Positions 17,202 through 25,952 of a stretch of DNA of 64,000 bases are shown in pieces (position 1 is the stretch's first letter; each line of letters opens with the position of its first letter). The DNA is from Dyadobacter sp. CY323 (lineage in GTDB: Bacteria > Bacteroidota > Bacteroidia > Cytophagales > Spirosomataceae). Position numbers and translations under genes: made by a program. The notes beneath the pieces are model-generated. The model was not told where the DNA came from and did not search any database. It saw nothing but the letters and a program-made list of their open reading frames with translations. The stretch spans positions 1-64,000 of the forward strand of contig NZ_JAJUXH010000020.1 in assembly GCF_021390245.1 (NCBI RefSeq). The letters run 5' to 3'.

Positions 17202-19271
17202 ATGAACCGTTTGTACCTATTTTTTTACACGACCCAGTTGCGCATTATTCTCATCCATCTTTTACTACTCTGGAATCTCACTGGATGCCAGCGGTCCGTC
17301 GAACCGGATCACGGGGACCGGCTAAAAACATGGATCGACAGCCTGGATCGCAGCTCTCGAAGAATCGGCATTAAAAAGGCTGTAATGCGGCTCGATTCGT
17401 TCATGGCAGCGATGGGCAAACCTGCTCTCAGCGACCGGATTCAGTATTATAAGTTTATGAAAGTATTGAGTCACCGGGATTCTACACTTGCCCAAAATGC
17501 GCTGATTTATACCGACAGCCTGCTGCAACTGTTTTCACCTTCTTCTATCCGTGAAAAATACCCGATTGAATACTCGAAAGCCTTGCTTTTAAAAGGAGAC
17601 GATTTGTTGAAACAAAGAGAATTTTATCAGGCATACCGGAATTACTACAATGGGAAATCTTTCCTGACCGGACTGGGTGAGATTTGTGAATGCGCCCGAT
17701 ACAGCAGCCGGATTGCCAATATTTCCTTCAAAGAAGGTAATTACTATCAGGCTATCGAATACTGGAAACAGGAACTTAAAGAACTGTCTGAATGCCGTGA
17801 ACCAGACAATTTTCAGCTTCAATTTATCGAAAAGCAGGGGAGTCTGCGGAATATCGGGATTGCTCACCTTTTCAGGAATGAGCCTGAGATCGCATTGCGC
17901 TATTTCCAGCAGGCAATGGATTTCATCGACAAACATGCCCCCGAATTTCCTCGAGAAACGAATTTTATCAAATTTGCCCGGCTTGTCATTAAACGAAATC
18001 AGGCTGAGGCATATGCATTAAAAGGTGAAACAAAGGTCGCCGAGAGACTTATAAAAAGCTGCCTGGAACATGATAACGAAATCGACTGGTCTTTGGAAGT
18101 GGAGAAAGAATCGCGCGTAACTCTGGCCAGGCTGTATATTGATTCAAAACGATATTCCCGGGCAGAGGAACAATTGTCCATTCTGAAAAGCTTGCCGGGA
18201 GCATCGGACCCTGTTGCCAGTGATGGATTGTACCGGAAACTGGAAGCTGCTATTTTGTTTGGTCAAGGGAAGTTTGAAGATGCAGGCAAGTTGTTGATAG
18301 CTAATATGGAACGGGACCGTATTGAACAATTGAGGAAAAATGCAGAAAATAAAAGCGATGTCGGGCAGCTACTTCAGCAGATCCAGCGTCAACACGAGAT
18401 TGAGCTTGCCACTGAAAAGGATGCGCGGGAAGAACTGATCCTGAAATTCGCAATCCTGATCTCAATTACGCTGAGTGTGATTGTTTACCTCATTTGGCGA
18501 AATGCCCTGAAAACCATCAAAAATATCAAGGCTGTAACGAAATTGAATAAGGCCATCACGCAGAGGAATATCGTTTTGCAGGACACAGTCAATGCATTGG
18601 AACAGGCCGAGATTGAAAATGAAGCTGTATTAAGGATTGTCGCGCACGATCTGCGGAGTCCCATTGCTGCGATGATATCGGCATCCCATCTGGTTTTCTG
18701 GGAGCACTTGCCAACCGAAGACCAGCTCGAAATAATTACCGCCATTCAGGATTCTGGTGATATGGCGAATGCATTGATCGGTCAGATACTCCAGTCGAGC
18801 TCGGACCGGGAAAAAATTTCCAAAATTGATGTTGCCTTGCAAGAGATTGTGCAATCCTGCATCGATATGCTTCAGCATAAGGCCAATGAAAAGCAACAGG
18901 TTCTGGATTTTCATTATGAAGAAGTTACAGTACCGGTCGACCGGGAAAAGATATGGCGGGTGTTCTGCAACCTGCTTAGTAATGCGATCAAATTTTCAGA
19001 GCCGGGCAGCACGGTGTGGGTCAATTTGGAAAGAAAAAACGAACAGGTTGTGCTGTCTGTCAGGGACAATGGAATCGGGATACCTGAGAACCTGAAAGAT
19101 GAGATTTTTCTTCCCTCGAACAAGGCGCGAAGATCGGGAACGGCCGGTGAGCAATCCTTTGGTATCGGACTCTCGATTTGCAGGCAAATAGTTGATGCAC
19201 ACGGAGGAAGGATCTGGTTTGAATCCGCCAAAGGCGCAGGAACTACTTTTTTCGTACAACTCCCGGTCTAA
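17202..19271 (+). CDS. TPR-containing membrane histidine kinase
   Basis: This is a 689-residue sensor kinase. The N-terminus is a lipoprotein-like or membrane signal (LLLLWNLTGCQ). Residues about 60-390 are periplasmic TPR-type helices, then a coiled coil, one membrane helix (FAILISITLSVIVYLIW), a HisKA domain with phospho-acceptor H482 in IVAHDLRSPIAAM, and an ATPase domain with N-box NLLSNAIKFSEPG, G1 RDNGIGIP and G2 GIGLSICRQIVDAHGG. No receiver domain is fused. The cognate regulator is not evident; the downstream LytTR protein has its own kinase. Confidence 0.92.
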   Translation: MNRLYLFFYTTQLRIILIHLLLLWNLTGCQRSVEPDHGDRLKTWIDSLDRSSRRIGIKKAVMRLDSFMAAMGKPALSDRIQYYKFMKVLSHRDSTLAQNALIYTDSLLQLFSPSSIREKYPIEYSKALLLKGDDLLKQREFYQAYRNYYNGKSFLTGLGEICECARYSSRIANISFKEGNYYQAIEYWKQELKELSECREPDNFQLQFIEKQGSLRNIGIAHLFRNEPEIALRYFQQAMDFIDKHAPEFPRETNFIKFARLVIKRNQAEAYALKGETKVAERLIKSCLEHDNEIDWSLEVEKESRVTLARLYIDSKRYSRAEEQLSILKSLPGASDPVASDGLYRKLEAAILFGQGKFEDAGKLLIANMERDRIEQLRKNAENKSDVGQLLQQIQRQHEIELATEKDAREELILKFAILISITLSVIVYLIWRNALKTIKNIKAVTKLNKAITQRNIVLQDTVNALEQAEIENEAVLRIVAHDLRSPIAAMISASHLVFWEHLPTEDQLEIITAIQDSGDMANALIGQILQSSSDREKISKIDVALQEIVQSCIDMLQHKANEKQQVLDFHYEEVTVPVDREKIWRVFCNLLSNAIKFSEPGSTVWVNLERKNEQVVLSVRDNGIGIPENLKDEIFLPSNKARRSGTAGEQSFGIGLSICRQIVDAHGGRIWFESAKGAGTTFFVQLPV

Positions 19272-19403
19272 TCGATTGCTTACATTGTCTGAAGAACCTT
19301 TTCAGCAATGAGAGATAGCCAAGCTTCGTTCGTCGACGCAACATGGTTTCTGTCGACTAATCCATGTCGCACAACTCCGACCATTTAATTAATTGCTAAC
19401 CTT

Positions 19404-20540
19404 GTGGCACTACTTACTTCCCGGATAAAGGCACAAAAATCATTGAAGGTGAAACCCGGCCCACATCTTTTAAATAATCCTGTTCTTCGGCAACTGCTGT
19501 TCTGGATTTCGGCGGTTTTGTTGCTGTTACTTATTTATGGTACCGCTTTTCAGGATTACCGGCTCGGCATTACCACGGTTTTGCTTCTGCTGCCCGTGCA
19601 TATCTGCTATTATTACTTTCTCTGCGGACCAGTTTTAACCCGGTTATTCTTACCCGGGAAATATTTACAGACCGTTTTTTCGGTACTGGGATGTTTGTTT
19701 CTGGCCGCCGTCCTGTACCGGCTCGATGAGATTTTTATAGCCGATCCGTATGTTTATCAATACTACAAATGCAGGGACAGCGGTTTTACCTGGTCAAAAT
19801 TGGACGGGACGTGGGTGGAGCAGCTCTTGCGGCCGGTCGATTTTGTGAATGCAGTGGAAAGGAGCAATGTGGTCGTTTGGATTGGCGTGGCTCTTAAATT
19901 TGTTGTTTTGTGGTATGAGCGAAGGGAGGCGGCTTTTCAGGCGGAGTTGAATTTTCTGAGGAGCCAGCTGCATCCGCATTTCCTATTCAACTCACTCAAC
20001 AACCTGTACGCTTTTGCGCTGGCGGGATCTGCGAAAACGACGGAAATCATCTTGCAGATCTCGAATGTGCTGCGTTACATGCTTTACGAATGTTCAGCTG
20101 AAAAGGTGCTGCTCAAAAGGGATGTTGAAATATTGCACGATTACATCATGCTTGAGAAAGTGCGCTACGAGAGCAGGCTAGATCTGAATTGGTCGGTCAC
20201 CGGCGACATCCATATGCAGCGGATCACCCCTTTACTGATGTTCCCATTAGTGGAAAATGCATTTAAACACGGTGCAAGTGAAACTGTGGAGATGCCCTGG
20301 ATCAACATTGAGCTGCGTGTGCAGGCGCAAAACCTGATATTTAGGATCAGTAACAGCAAACCGGATGTGCAGGACTTGGCGCAGCACGCTGATGATTCGG
20401 TCAGGATCGGGCTGGAAAACATTCAGAAAAGGCTCGATCTCATTTATGCCGGCATGTACCGTTTTGAATGGTTTAATGAACCGGATATGTTTATTGCCGA
20501 ACTGGAAGTTTCCCTGGACCCGCAAAAAAGTAGTTTATGA
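19404..20540 (+). CDS. LytS/YehU-type sensor histidine kinase
   Basis: The product has 378 residues. Four hydrophobic segments in the first 165 residues form the membrane sensor. The His-kinase block FLRSQLHPHFLFNSLNNLYA carries the expected acceptor H192. The ATPase part shows PLLMFPLVENAFKHGA and IGLENIQKRLDLIY. No ATG occurs near the start, and the GTG at 19404 fits the frame and length. The stop overlaps the next gene's start by 4 bp, so kinase and regulator are translated together. Confidence 0.9.
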   Translation: MALLTSRIKAQKSLKVKPGPHLLNNPVLRQLLFWISAVLLLLLIYGTAFQDYRLGITTVLLLLPVHICYYYFLCGPVLTRLFLPGKYLQTVFSVLGCLFLAAVLYRLDEIFIADPYVYQYYKCRDSGFTWSKLDGTWVEQLLRPVDFVNAVERSNVVVWIGVALKFVVLWYERREAAFQAELNFLRSQLHPHFLFNSLNNLYAFALAGSAKTTEIILQISNVLRYMLYECSAEKVLLKRDVEILHDYIMLEKVRYESRLDLNWSVTGDIHMQRITPLLMFPLVENAFKHGASETVEMPWINIELRVQAQNLIFRISNSKPDVQDLAQHADDSVRIGLENIQKRLDLIYAGMYRFEWFNEPDMFIAELEVSLDPQKSSL

Positions 20541-21259
20541 AAATCAGGACGCTGGTTGTCGATGACGAGCCTCATGCTATTGATGTGATAGAGACGTACG
20601 CCGGGCATCTGCCGGAAATCGAAATTATCGGTACTTGTTCGAATGCAATTTCTGCTTCCAATATGCTGCGGACAGCAGATGTTGATCTGATGTTTCTGGA
20701 TGTGAAAATGCCCGGCCTATCGGGCACCGATTTACTCCGCAGCCTGAACTCGCCGCCCATGGTGGTATTAACCACCGCCTACCCCGATTATGCCCTGGAC
20801 GGGTTCGAGCTGGACATTGTCGATTATTTGTTGAAGCCGATTCCCCTGCCCAGGTTTTTGCGGGCGATGGAAAAGGTAATGTTTACATTCAAAGGTCTGA
20901 ATCCGGCGCAACCCTTACCGCCGGACATGTCAGCCGAGCAGGTTCCGGACTATTACCTTTATCTGCGCATTGAAAGAAGGTTTGTGAAGGTCAATACAAA
21001 AGATATTCTTTGGATCGAAAGCATTAAAGATTATATCAAGGTAGTTACGGGCAATGAGGTTTTTGTTTCCAAACAGAAGATCAGCATGGCCGAGAAGTTG
21101 CTGCCCATTGGAAAGTTCATGCGCATACATCGCTCCTTCATTGTGCCTGTTGACAAAGTCCAAAGCATACATGCCAGCTATGTGGTGGTTTTGGGATTTA
21201 AAGTCCCTGTTGGCCGGAACTACAAGTCCGAATGCCTTCGGCAGTTTCTTCCCGGGTGA
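20537..21259 (+). CDS. LytTR-family response regulator
   Basis: This 240-residue regulator has an N-terminal receiver domain (acidic pair in VVDDEPHAID, phospho-acceptor D55 in MFLDVKMPGLSG, lysine in VDYLLKPI) and a C-terminal LytTR DNA-binding domain (RRFVKVNTKDILWIESIKDY, MRIHRSFIVPVDKV). It is paired with the LytS-type kinase just upstream. Targets are unknown, and it is not expected to act on the neighbouring tRNA element. Confidence 0.94.
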   Translation: MKIRTLVVDDEPHAIDVIETYAGHLPEIEIIGTCSNAISASNMLRTADVDLMFLDVKMPGLSGTDLLRSLNSPPMVVLTTAYPDYALDGFELDIVDYLLKPIPLPRFLRAMEKVMFTFKGLNPAQPLPPDMSAEQVPDYYLYLRIERRFVKVNTKDILWIESIKDYIKVVTGNEVFVSKQKISMAEKLLPIGKFMRIHRSFIVPVDKVQSIHASYVVVLGFKVPVGRNYKSECLRQFLPG

Positions 21260-21490
21260 TTTGGAGCTTCTCAGACGCTTCATGATTGGCTTTGAATTTT
21301 TGCAAATGCCTCTGTAAAAGAATGGCCTGAAGTTTTTCGTAAATCCGTTTAACATGCGTGCGTACAGAATCCGCTAGTGAAAAAGGAAAGGGAAATTTCT
21401 GGTGAGTAAAATTTGCAGATTCCCGAACTCACGAATTACTCACCAAAAATTAGCTAAAAATTGAATATTTTGGCATAACCCGGAAAAGAA

Positions 21491-21524
21491 AAAAGCCTGC
21501 TAATCTGTTGATCTGCAGGCTTTT
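21491..21524 (-). terminator. Terminator of the disrupted tRNA-Lys copy
   Basis: AGCCTGC pairs with GCAGGCT, with a T-run on the minus strand (A-run at 21486-21494 on plus). It occupies the same position as the terminator of the intact copy. Confidence 0.7.
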
Positions 21525-21548
21525 GATGCTTTTTGTTACTTCTTTAAG

Positions 21549-21665
21549 TGATCCCGCTAGGATTCGAACCGCCCGGCGGCCCGGCCAGGACCCATACATT
21601 AAAAGTGGACGCCGCGCGGTGCCGCATCGGCGAACCGATTGCTCTACCAGCTGAGCTACGGAATC
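21549..21665 (-). pseudogene. tRNA-Lys(TTT) copy disrupted by two GC-rich inserts
   Basis: Read on the minus strand, acceptor stem (GATTCCG with CGGGATC), D arm, TTT anticodon loop and T loop all match the intact tRNA at 24963-25035. A 30-base GC-rich block replaces one base in the 5' strand of the anticodon stem, and a 15-base block sits in the T stem. Total length is 117 instead of 73. The first block contains TCGG-TTCG-CCGA, a stable tetraloop hairpin. A normal tRNA fold is not possible without removing the blocks, so I call it a broken copy. Confidence 0.75.
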
Positions 21666-21996
21666 GACGAGGCTTTATACAAGAAAGGCGCCCTTTGAGG
21701 CGCCTTATGTGATCCCGCTGGGATCATACTTTTTGAAGTAACAAATTGCTTATCAAGTGGTTGTGCCCTGCGAAATCCTATACTCAACGCGTCACTCACC
21801 AATTTGTGGTGATCGGCTTGCAATTAGCATAAATATATGAAAACTATGAGATTCATTTGTCAGCAACCCTTTAAGCGAATTGTTCAGCAGCTTACATCCG
21901 ACCGATTGCGGCCGACATTAAACCGCTGAATTGAAAGCACTTATTTTATAAGACCGGATTAACCTCTTGTTTGTTCGGCTACAAACAAGGTCGCAA
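21666..21996. other. Gene-free stretch with tRNA scar and hairpin
   Basis: At 21685-21706 AAGGCGCC pairs with GGCGCCTT, a hairpin whose T-run lies on the minus strand. At 21710-21724 TGATCCCGCTGGGAT repeats the 3' end of tRNA-Lys. At 21796-21812 TCACCA and TGGTGA form a short dyad resembling the TGAGTAA/TTACTCA blocks. No open frame of note is present. The stretch reads as scars of earlier integrations. Confidence 0.5.
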
Positions 21997-22362
21997 TTAT
22001 GTCACAGATAGCTTTTTCCCGCACCAAGGGCAAAAATCGATTTTGATATAGGAATTCCCTCCATCATGAATGGGAAGACCAAAATCAATTCTTTTATGTG
22101 TGATTACTGAATCATAATTTATCGGATTTTCTAGCGTGGCCTTCTTGTCCTCAATAAGATGATATGCCATTTTCAGGCAGCAATATTTCTTGTAGTTAAT
22201 ACCAGCATCTTTGATTTTTTGCTTGAAATACCAATCGCCACAATCTTTGTTTAGCCCTATAGCCTCTACATAGGCCTCATATTCAGCAGTTTGCCATACG
22301 TCTCCAGGAAGAGGCAAGTCATTGAAAGTCTTGAAGTATTTTTTGAACAACGTTAGCTTCAT
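21997..22362 (-). CDS. Small protein with a C-terminal CPWCGKKL knuckle (DUF6980-like)
   Basis: The product has 121 residues. The N-terminal half is helical and charged; a strand region follows (RIDFGLPIHDGGNSYIKIDF) and the end is FCPWCGKKLSVT. The IHDGG...CPWCGKKL ending matches small proteins often labelled DUF6980. Only one Cys pair is clear, plus CC in the middle (KKYCCLKMAYH), so a zinc site is possible. It is cargo of the tRNA-Lys element. Function unknown; immunity-type roles have been suggested by context elsewhere but not shown here. Confidence 0.65.
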   Translation of the reverse strand: MKLTLFKKYFKTFNDLPLPGDVWQTAEYEAYVEAIGLNKDCGDWYFKQKIKDAGINYKKYCCLKMAYHLIEDKKATLENPINYDSVITHKRIDFGLPIHDGGNSYIKIDFCPWCGKKLSVT

Positions 22363-22763
22363 TGGTAAACTTAGGACAGAACATGGATTTGTCGACTCGA
22401 CTTTACAAAGATAGAATCTTGCCCTGCAAATGTTACTTCCGTCAAAAGTGTGAATGTGAGAAATATTATTAGCGGGCAGAGGGGGGTGAACAGCTGCTTT
22501 AAATCTTTCACGTTTAGCTAACCCTGACTATTCTTACACATCTTGTTACAGAGTAATCTCGGGTGGAGTCTGGTTGCGACATTAAAATATTTATAAATTC
22601 CCCCGCCTGCGACTCCGGAGCGTTTGGGCGGGCCAGATTAGTTGTAACACAAACTGACATCTGGCCGATTGCGGGTAAGAGGCAATCCACGCTTAAGCAA
22701 TCTCAATTTGGCTGTGAACGGAAGAAGGAAAAGTTATAATGGTCAGTTTTATAATCCGTCTGG
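22363..22763. other. 400 bp without a supported gene
   Basis: No frame with protein-like composition was found on either strand. A G/C-rich dyad (CCCGCC at 22602-22607 with GGGCGGG at 22626-22632) is the only structure seen. The region probably carries promoters for the divergent cargo genes. Confidence 0.4.
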
Positions 22764-23351
22764 TTGTGGCACAAAATCAGGCAGTTGCTCAAAGATTATC
22801 ATCTGACGACAGCGTTAAATTCAGAGCTGTTGACGAGGGATATGGTAAATGCTTATATTCACGCTGAATCGAATTTATGTACGATGTATTGGCAAGAAAA
22901 AATTGACCGTATTGGAATTCAGTTTGCTCTGGCGGATTTCAATAGGCATTTCACAGATTGGCCCGAGATTCTGAAAACCTTGGAGAGTCGTTTCATAATT
23001 AAGCGCGATTTGAACTCTCGTTTCTCCAACTGGTCAGAACAGTTCAAGTCCCCAACTGTGATCCGAGCTATGCGTCGGGAGGACATCGGTGGCAAAATCG
23101 ATAGACTGGATCACAATTGCAACTACTGGGTGATTCTCATGCACGGCGATTATCCAACAGCAAAGCAGGTCGTGTACGATTGCAAGCCGATCGTGATACA
23201 ATCTCTGATTGAAGTAAGTGTAGGTGATTTATTTATTGGAGATAAAAAGTATAACTGGCTTGTTCAATTTCACCAGACGGCAAGTAATACAGTTTCTTTG
23301 GTTAAATCTGGTAAACATGAGACGCCATTTGAAAAGAGGTCTGATAGCTAA
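22764..23351 (+). CDS. Cargo protein of unknown function, possibly 5'-truncated
   Basis: The frame encodes 195 residues from a TTG at 22764; the next ATG in frame is at 22842, and an in-frame stop lies at 22752. It is rich in aromatic residues, with motifs such as ICEIL-free helices, HFTDWPEILKTLESRF, DHNCNYWVILMHGDYP and YNWLVQFHQTASNTV. I recognise no domain. The lack of a good start suggests the gene lost its 5' end, or begins at 22842. It lies between the integrase and the left repeat, so it moved with the element. Confidence 0.5.
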   Translation: MWHKIRQLLKDYHLTTALNSELLTRDMVNAYIHAESNLCTMYWQEKIDRIGIQFALADFNRHFTDWPEILKTLESRFIIKRDLNSRFSNWSEQFKSPTVIRAMRREDIGGKIDRLDHNCNYWVILMHGDYPTAKQVVYDCKPIVIQSLIEVSVGDLFIGDKKYNWLVQFHQTASNTVSLVKSGKHETPFEKRSDS

Positions 23352-23475
23352 AAAAATGACTAAACGCTGGAAGTTGAATTGATAGTTTTTTCCATAATTT
23401 TCTTCCCTGTTTTCACCTTCTCTCTCGCGATCCCCTCTCACAAACTGGAGGGGTCGTGAGAGAGAAGGTGCAGCG

Positions 23476-24708
23476 CTAGCCTTCCGTGCCAGATCGCTTT
23501 GAAAGCAGCCCTTTCAAAGCCTGCATATCCTCGCTAACCTTCGTATCCAGAATCTTCGCATAAATCTGAGTAGTACGAATATTTGTATGCCCAAGCATTT
23601 TCGAAACGCTTTCAATCGGCACACCGTTCTGCAAGGTTATAGTTGTAGCGAACGTATGCCTGGCTACGTGTGAAGTGAGAACTTTGTCGATCCCACAGAT
23701 CACAGCAATCTCTTTTAGATAATCATTCATCTTCTGGTTACTCGGCACAGGAAGAACCAACCCACGAGACTCGCAAAGCGGATGTTCCTTATATCGATTA
23801 ATAATTTGAAGCGCTTCTGGCAGTAATGGAATATGCGATTTGACATTCGTTTTTGTCCGCTGGCTGAAAATCCATTGCTCACCGTCAATCCCTCGTGCTA
23901 TCTGACTTCTTTCGAGCTTCTGAATGTCAGAATAAGCCAGACCGGTGAAGCAACAAAAGAGAAAGGTATCCCGCACTTGGGCTAGCCGATCACTGGCGAA
24001 TTCCTTATTTGCCATCAGGTCAAGTTCAGCTCTGGTGAGGATCGCCTTGTCAACCTTCTTGAACTTACCCTTGAAGTTTAAATACGGATCAAGGTTCATC
24101 CAACCATTGCCCAGACAGATATTGACAATCTTGCGGAACATCTTCATGTGTTTGACCACCGCATTGTTTCCCATCTTACGAACAGAGCGCAGATAAAACT
24201 CGTAGTCGGCGATGAAAGCGAAATCGATGCGGCTGAGATCAAAATCAGTTGTGTTGAAGTGGCCTTTCAGGAATGCGAGCGTGTGACGTTCGAGTACTTT
24301 GTAGCGGTTGAATGTACCGACCGCATATTCCTGGCCGATTAATACTTTCATCCGCTCGTTATGGTCAGCTATCACCGCCATCAATAGCCGCTGTTTGGGG
24401 CCGACGCCTAAAAACTTGTTTTTGATTGTTTCCGCAGTCACCAAAGCATTGTCACGAACCAACGCGGCGTGCGCATCCAACAATTGCTGCTCTAAGTTGC
24501 CAAGATAAGCATTGACCGATTTCACAGACTCTTTCGCCCCGGTAACTTGTCCTGCAACGGCATTCCACCGACCAGGCTCACATTCTCGCCCGGTTGTGAA
24601 CTCCGCTCTCTTACTTTCAACCGTAATCCGCAAATAAATCGGTACAGGTCCTTTTTGATAGTTTTTCGGCTTCTTCAAATAGAAAAGCAGACTGATCTTT
24701 GTTTTCAT
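23476..24708 (-). CDS. Tyrosine recombinase of the tRNA-Lys element
   Basis: This 410-residue integrase has a Bacteroidota-type arm-binding N-terminus (ISLLFYLKKPKNYQKGPVPI), a SAM-like core-binding domain around 110-210 and a catalytic domain. Visible catalytic residues are H347 and R350 (SHVARHTFAT), H374 (MLGHTNIRTTQ) and Y383 (IYAKI). The first arginine is absent: the usual TGLR motif reads CFTGLAYSDI, a known variation in this phylum's integrases. It reads away from the intact tRNA-Lys, as expected for an integrase that uses that tRNA as its target. Confidence 0.93.
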   Translation of the reverse strand: MKTKISLLFYLKKPKNYQKGPVPIYLRITVESKRAEFTTGRECEPGRWNAVAGQVTGAKESVKSVNAYLGNLEQQLLDAHAALVRDNALVTAETIKNKFLGVGPKQRLLMAVIADHNERMKVLIGQEYAVGTFNRYKVLERHTLAFLKGHFNTTDFDLSRIDFAFIADYEFYLRSVRKMGNNAVVKHMKMFRKIVNICLGNGWMNLDPYLNFKGKFKKVDKAILTRAELDLMANKEFASDRLAQVRDTFLFCCFTGLAYSDIQKLERSQIARGIDGEQWIFSQRTKTNVKSHIPLLPEALQIINRYKEHPLCESRGLVLPVPSNQKMNDYLKEIAVICGIDKVLTSHVARHTFATTITLQNGVPIESVSKMLGHTNIRTTQIYAKILDTKVSEDMQALKGLLSKRSGTEG

Positions 24709-24903
24709 ACCCTTTTTCAGGTTAAAAAGTTGAACAAAAGTAGTCTTGCAAGCCCTTACAGCACAAGATGTTTACACGGTAAACAAGTTGTTATACAATG
24801 AGTTACAGCGATTTTGGTGAGTAAAATTGGCAGATTGTCTAACTCACCGAATTACTCACCAAAAATTTGTAGAGAATTGAATGTTTTGGGATAATACGGA
24901 AAA

Positions 24904-24938
24904 CAAAAAACCTGCAATCGTTTGATTTGCAGGCTTTT
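24904..24938 (-). terminator. Terminator of tRNA-Lys
   Basis: CCTGCAA at 24911-24917 pairs with TTGCAGG at 24927-24933; the minus-strand T-run corresponds to the A-run at 24905-24910. Confidence 0.75.
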
Positions 24939-24962
24939 GATGCTTTTTGTTATTTCTTCAAG

Positions 24963-25035
24963 TGATCCCGCTGGGATTCGAACCCAGGACCCATACATTA
25001 AAAGTGTATTGCTCTACCAGCTGAGCTACGGAATC
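24963..25035 (-). tRNA. tRNA-Lys (anticodon TTT)
   Basis: Read on the minus strand, the 73 bases fold as a complete cloverleaf: acceptor GATTCCG with CGGGATC, D arm GCTCAGCTGGTAGAGC, anticodon arm ATACA-CTTTTAA-TGTAT, T arm CTGGG-TTCGAAT-CCCAG, discriminator A. No CCA is encoded. This copy is functional by sequence and is the restored end of the integration target. Confidence 0.96.
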
Positions 25036-25141
25036 CTTTAATTTTTTGGCTTTTTTGACGAAGCTTAGAAAATTACAATTGTTGGATTAACCCAGTGCTT
25101 TTCCGTAATTGCGATGCAAAAGTAGAATTCTAAAAACTATA

Positions 25142-25876
25142 ATGCAAGCCCCACACAATAAATACCTGTTTCTCGTTGCATTCCTATATTCGATTTTGGG
25201 ATTTACATCGGCTCGTTGCGCCGACAAACCGGAGTTGAAAATGGCTGATTCTCTGTTCGCTATGGCGCGGTATCCGGAGTCATTGGTTTTGTACAAAAAA
25301 AATTTCAGCAAGGACGAAAAAAATAGTCAGGCGCTACTTCTTAAACTGGCCTTTCTGTCTGAAAAAACAAATAATTACTCGGACTGCCTGTTTTATCTCA
25401 GCAAACTCGCACTTGTTAATCCGTCCCGCAGGCTTTTTGAGAAAATGGATAAGCTGGCGGAAGAACAGAATCTAAGTGGCTATGAGTTTGATGATTACAA
25501 CTATTTTATTATTTTTTATAGAAGATATGGCGGTTACATTCCAATATTGCTTCTAACTTTGGGCACCTACATTGTAGTGATTATGGTTACAAAAGCGCGG
25601 CGGATGGAGCCTGTTTTACAAATTCACAAGATTTCCATCGTCGTTTATTTGCTTGCGTTGCTGGCCATCGTCAATGTACCTTCGCTTTATCAGACCTGTA
25701 TTATCGTCAATGAAAATACATTTCTCAGGGAAGAACCTTCCTCCGCAGCTTCGGTTGTGGAACGGGTAGGGAAGGGGCATAAGTTAACCATAATCGGGTC
25801 TGTGGATCACTGGAACAGGGTAATCTGGAACAGCAGGATTGTTTACATCCGCAAAAGTGATTTATGGAATATCTGA
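25142..25876 (+). CDS. BatE-like TPR/SH3 membrane protein
   Basis: This is a 244-residue protein. The ATG at 25142 places a signal segment first (YLFLVAFLYSILGF). A TPR-like region follows (SLFAMARYPESLVLYKKNFS, then ALLLKLAFLSEKTNNYSDCL), then two membrane helices (IPILLLTLGTYIVVIMV and ISIVVYLLALLAIVNVP) and an SH3-type end (LREEPSSAASVVERVGKGHK). This order is that of BatE proteins, but no batA-D or MoxR genes are nearby. An ATG 11 codons upstream is also in frame. Confidence 0.7.
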   Translation: MQAPHNKYLFLVAFLYSILGFTSARCADKPELKMADSLFAMARYPESLVLYKKNFSKDEKNSQALLLKLAFLSEKTNNYSDCLFYLSKLALVNPSRRLFEKMDKLAEEQNLSGYEFDDYNYFIIFYRRYGGYIPILLLTLGTYIVVIMVTKARRMEPVLQIHKISIVVYLLALLAIVNVPSLYQTCIIVNENTFLREEPSSAASVVERVGKGHKLTIIGSVDHWNRVIWNSRIVYIRKSDLWNI

Positions 25877-25952
25877 ATGAGATGTGGTATCATTTTTGCT
25901 GCGTATGACTTTGTGTGTATATTTAAGCGTTAAATTTTTAAATTACTGATGT

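Larger units (their letters stand above)
21401..21665. repeat. Left direct repeat of the tRNA-Lys integrative element
   Basis: This segment matches 24816-25035 along its whole length except for scattered substitutions and two inserts. It begins with GGTGAGTAA, closes that block with TTACTCACC 35 bp later (an inverted pair), and then carries a tRNA-Lys terminator and the disrupted tRNA. It is read as one attachment-end duplication of the element. Confidence 0.75.
24816..25035. repeat. Right direct repeat of the tRNA-Lys integrative element
   Basis: This counterpart of 21401-21665 lacks the two inserts. It starts with the same GGTGAGTAA...TTACTCACC pair, then the tRNA terminator and the intact tRNA-Lys. 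It differs from the left copy at many positions, so the two are not a fresh duplication. Confidence 0.75.
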
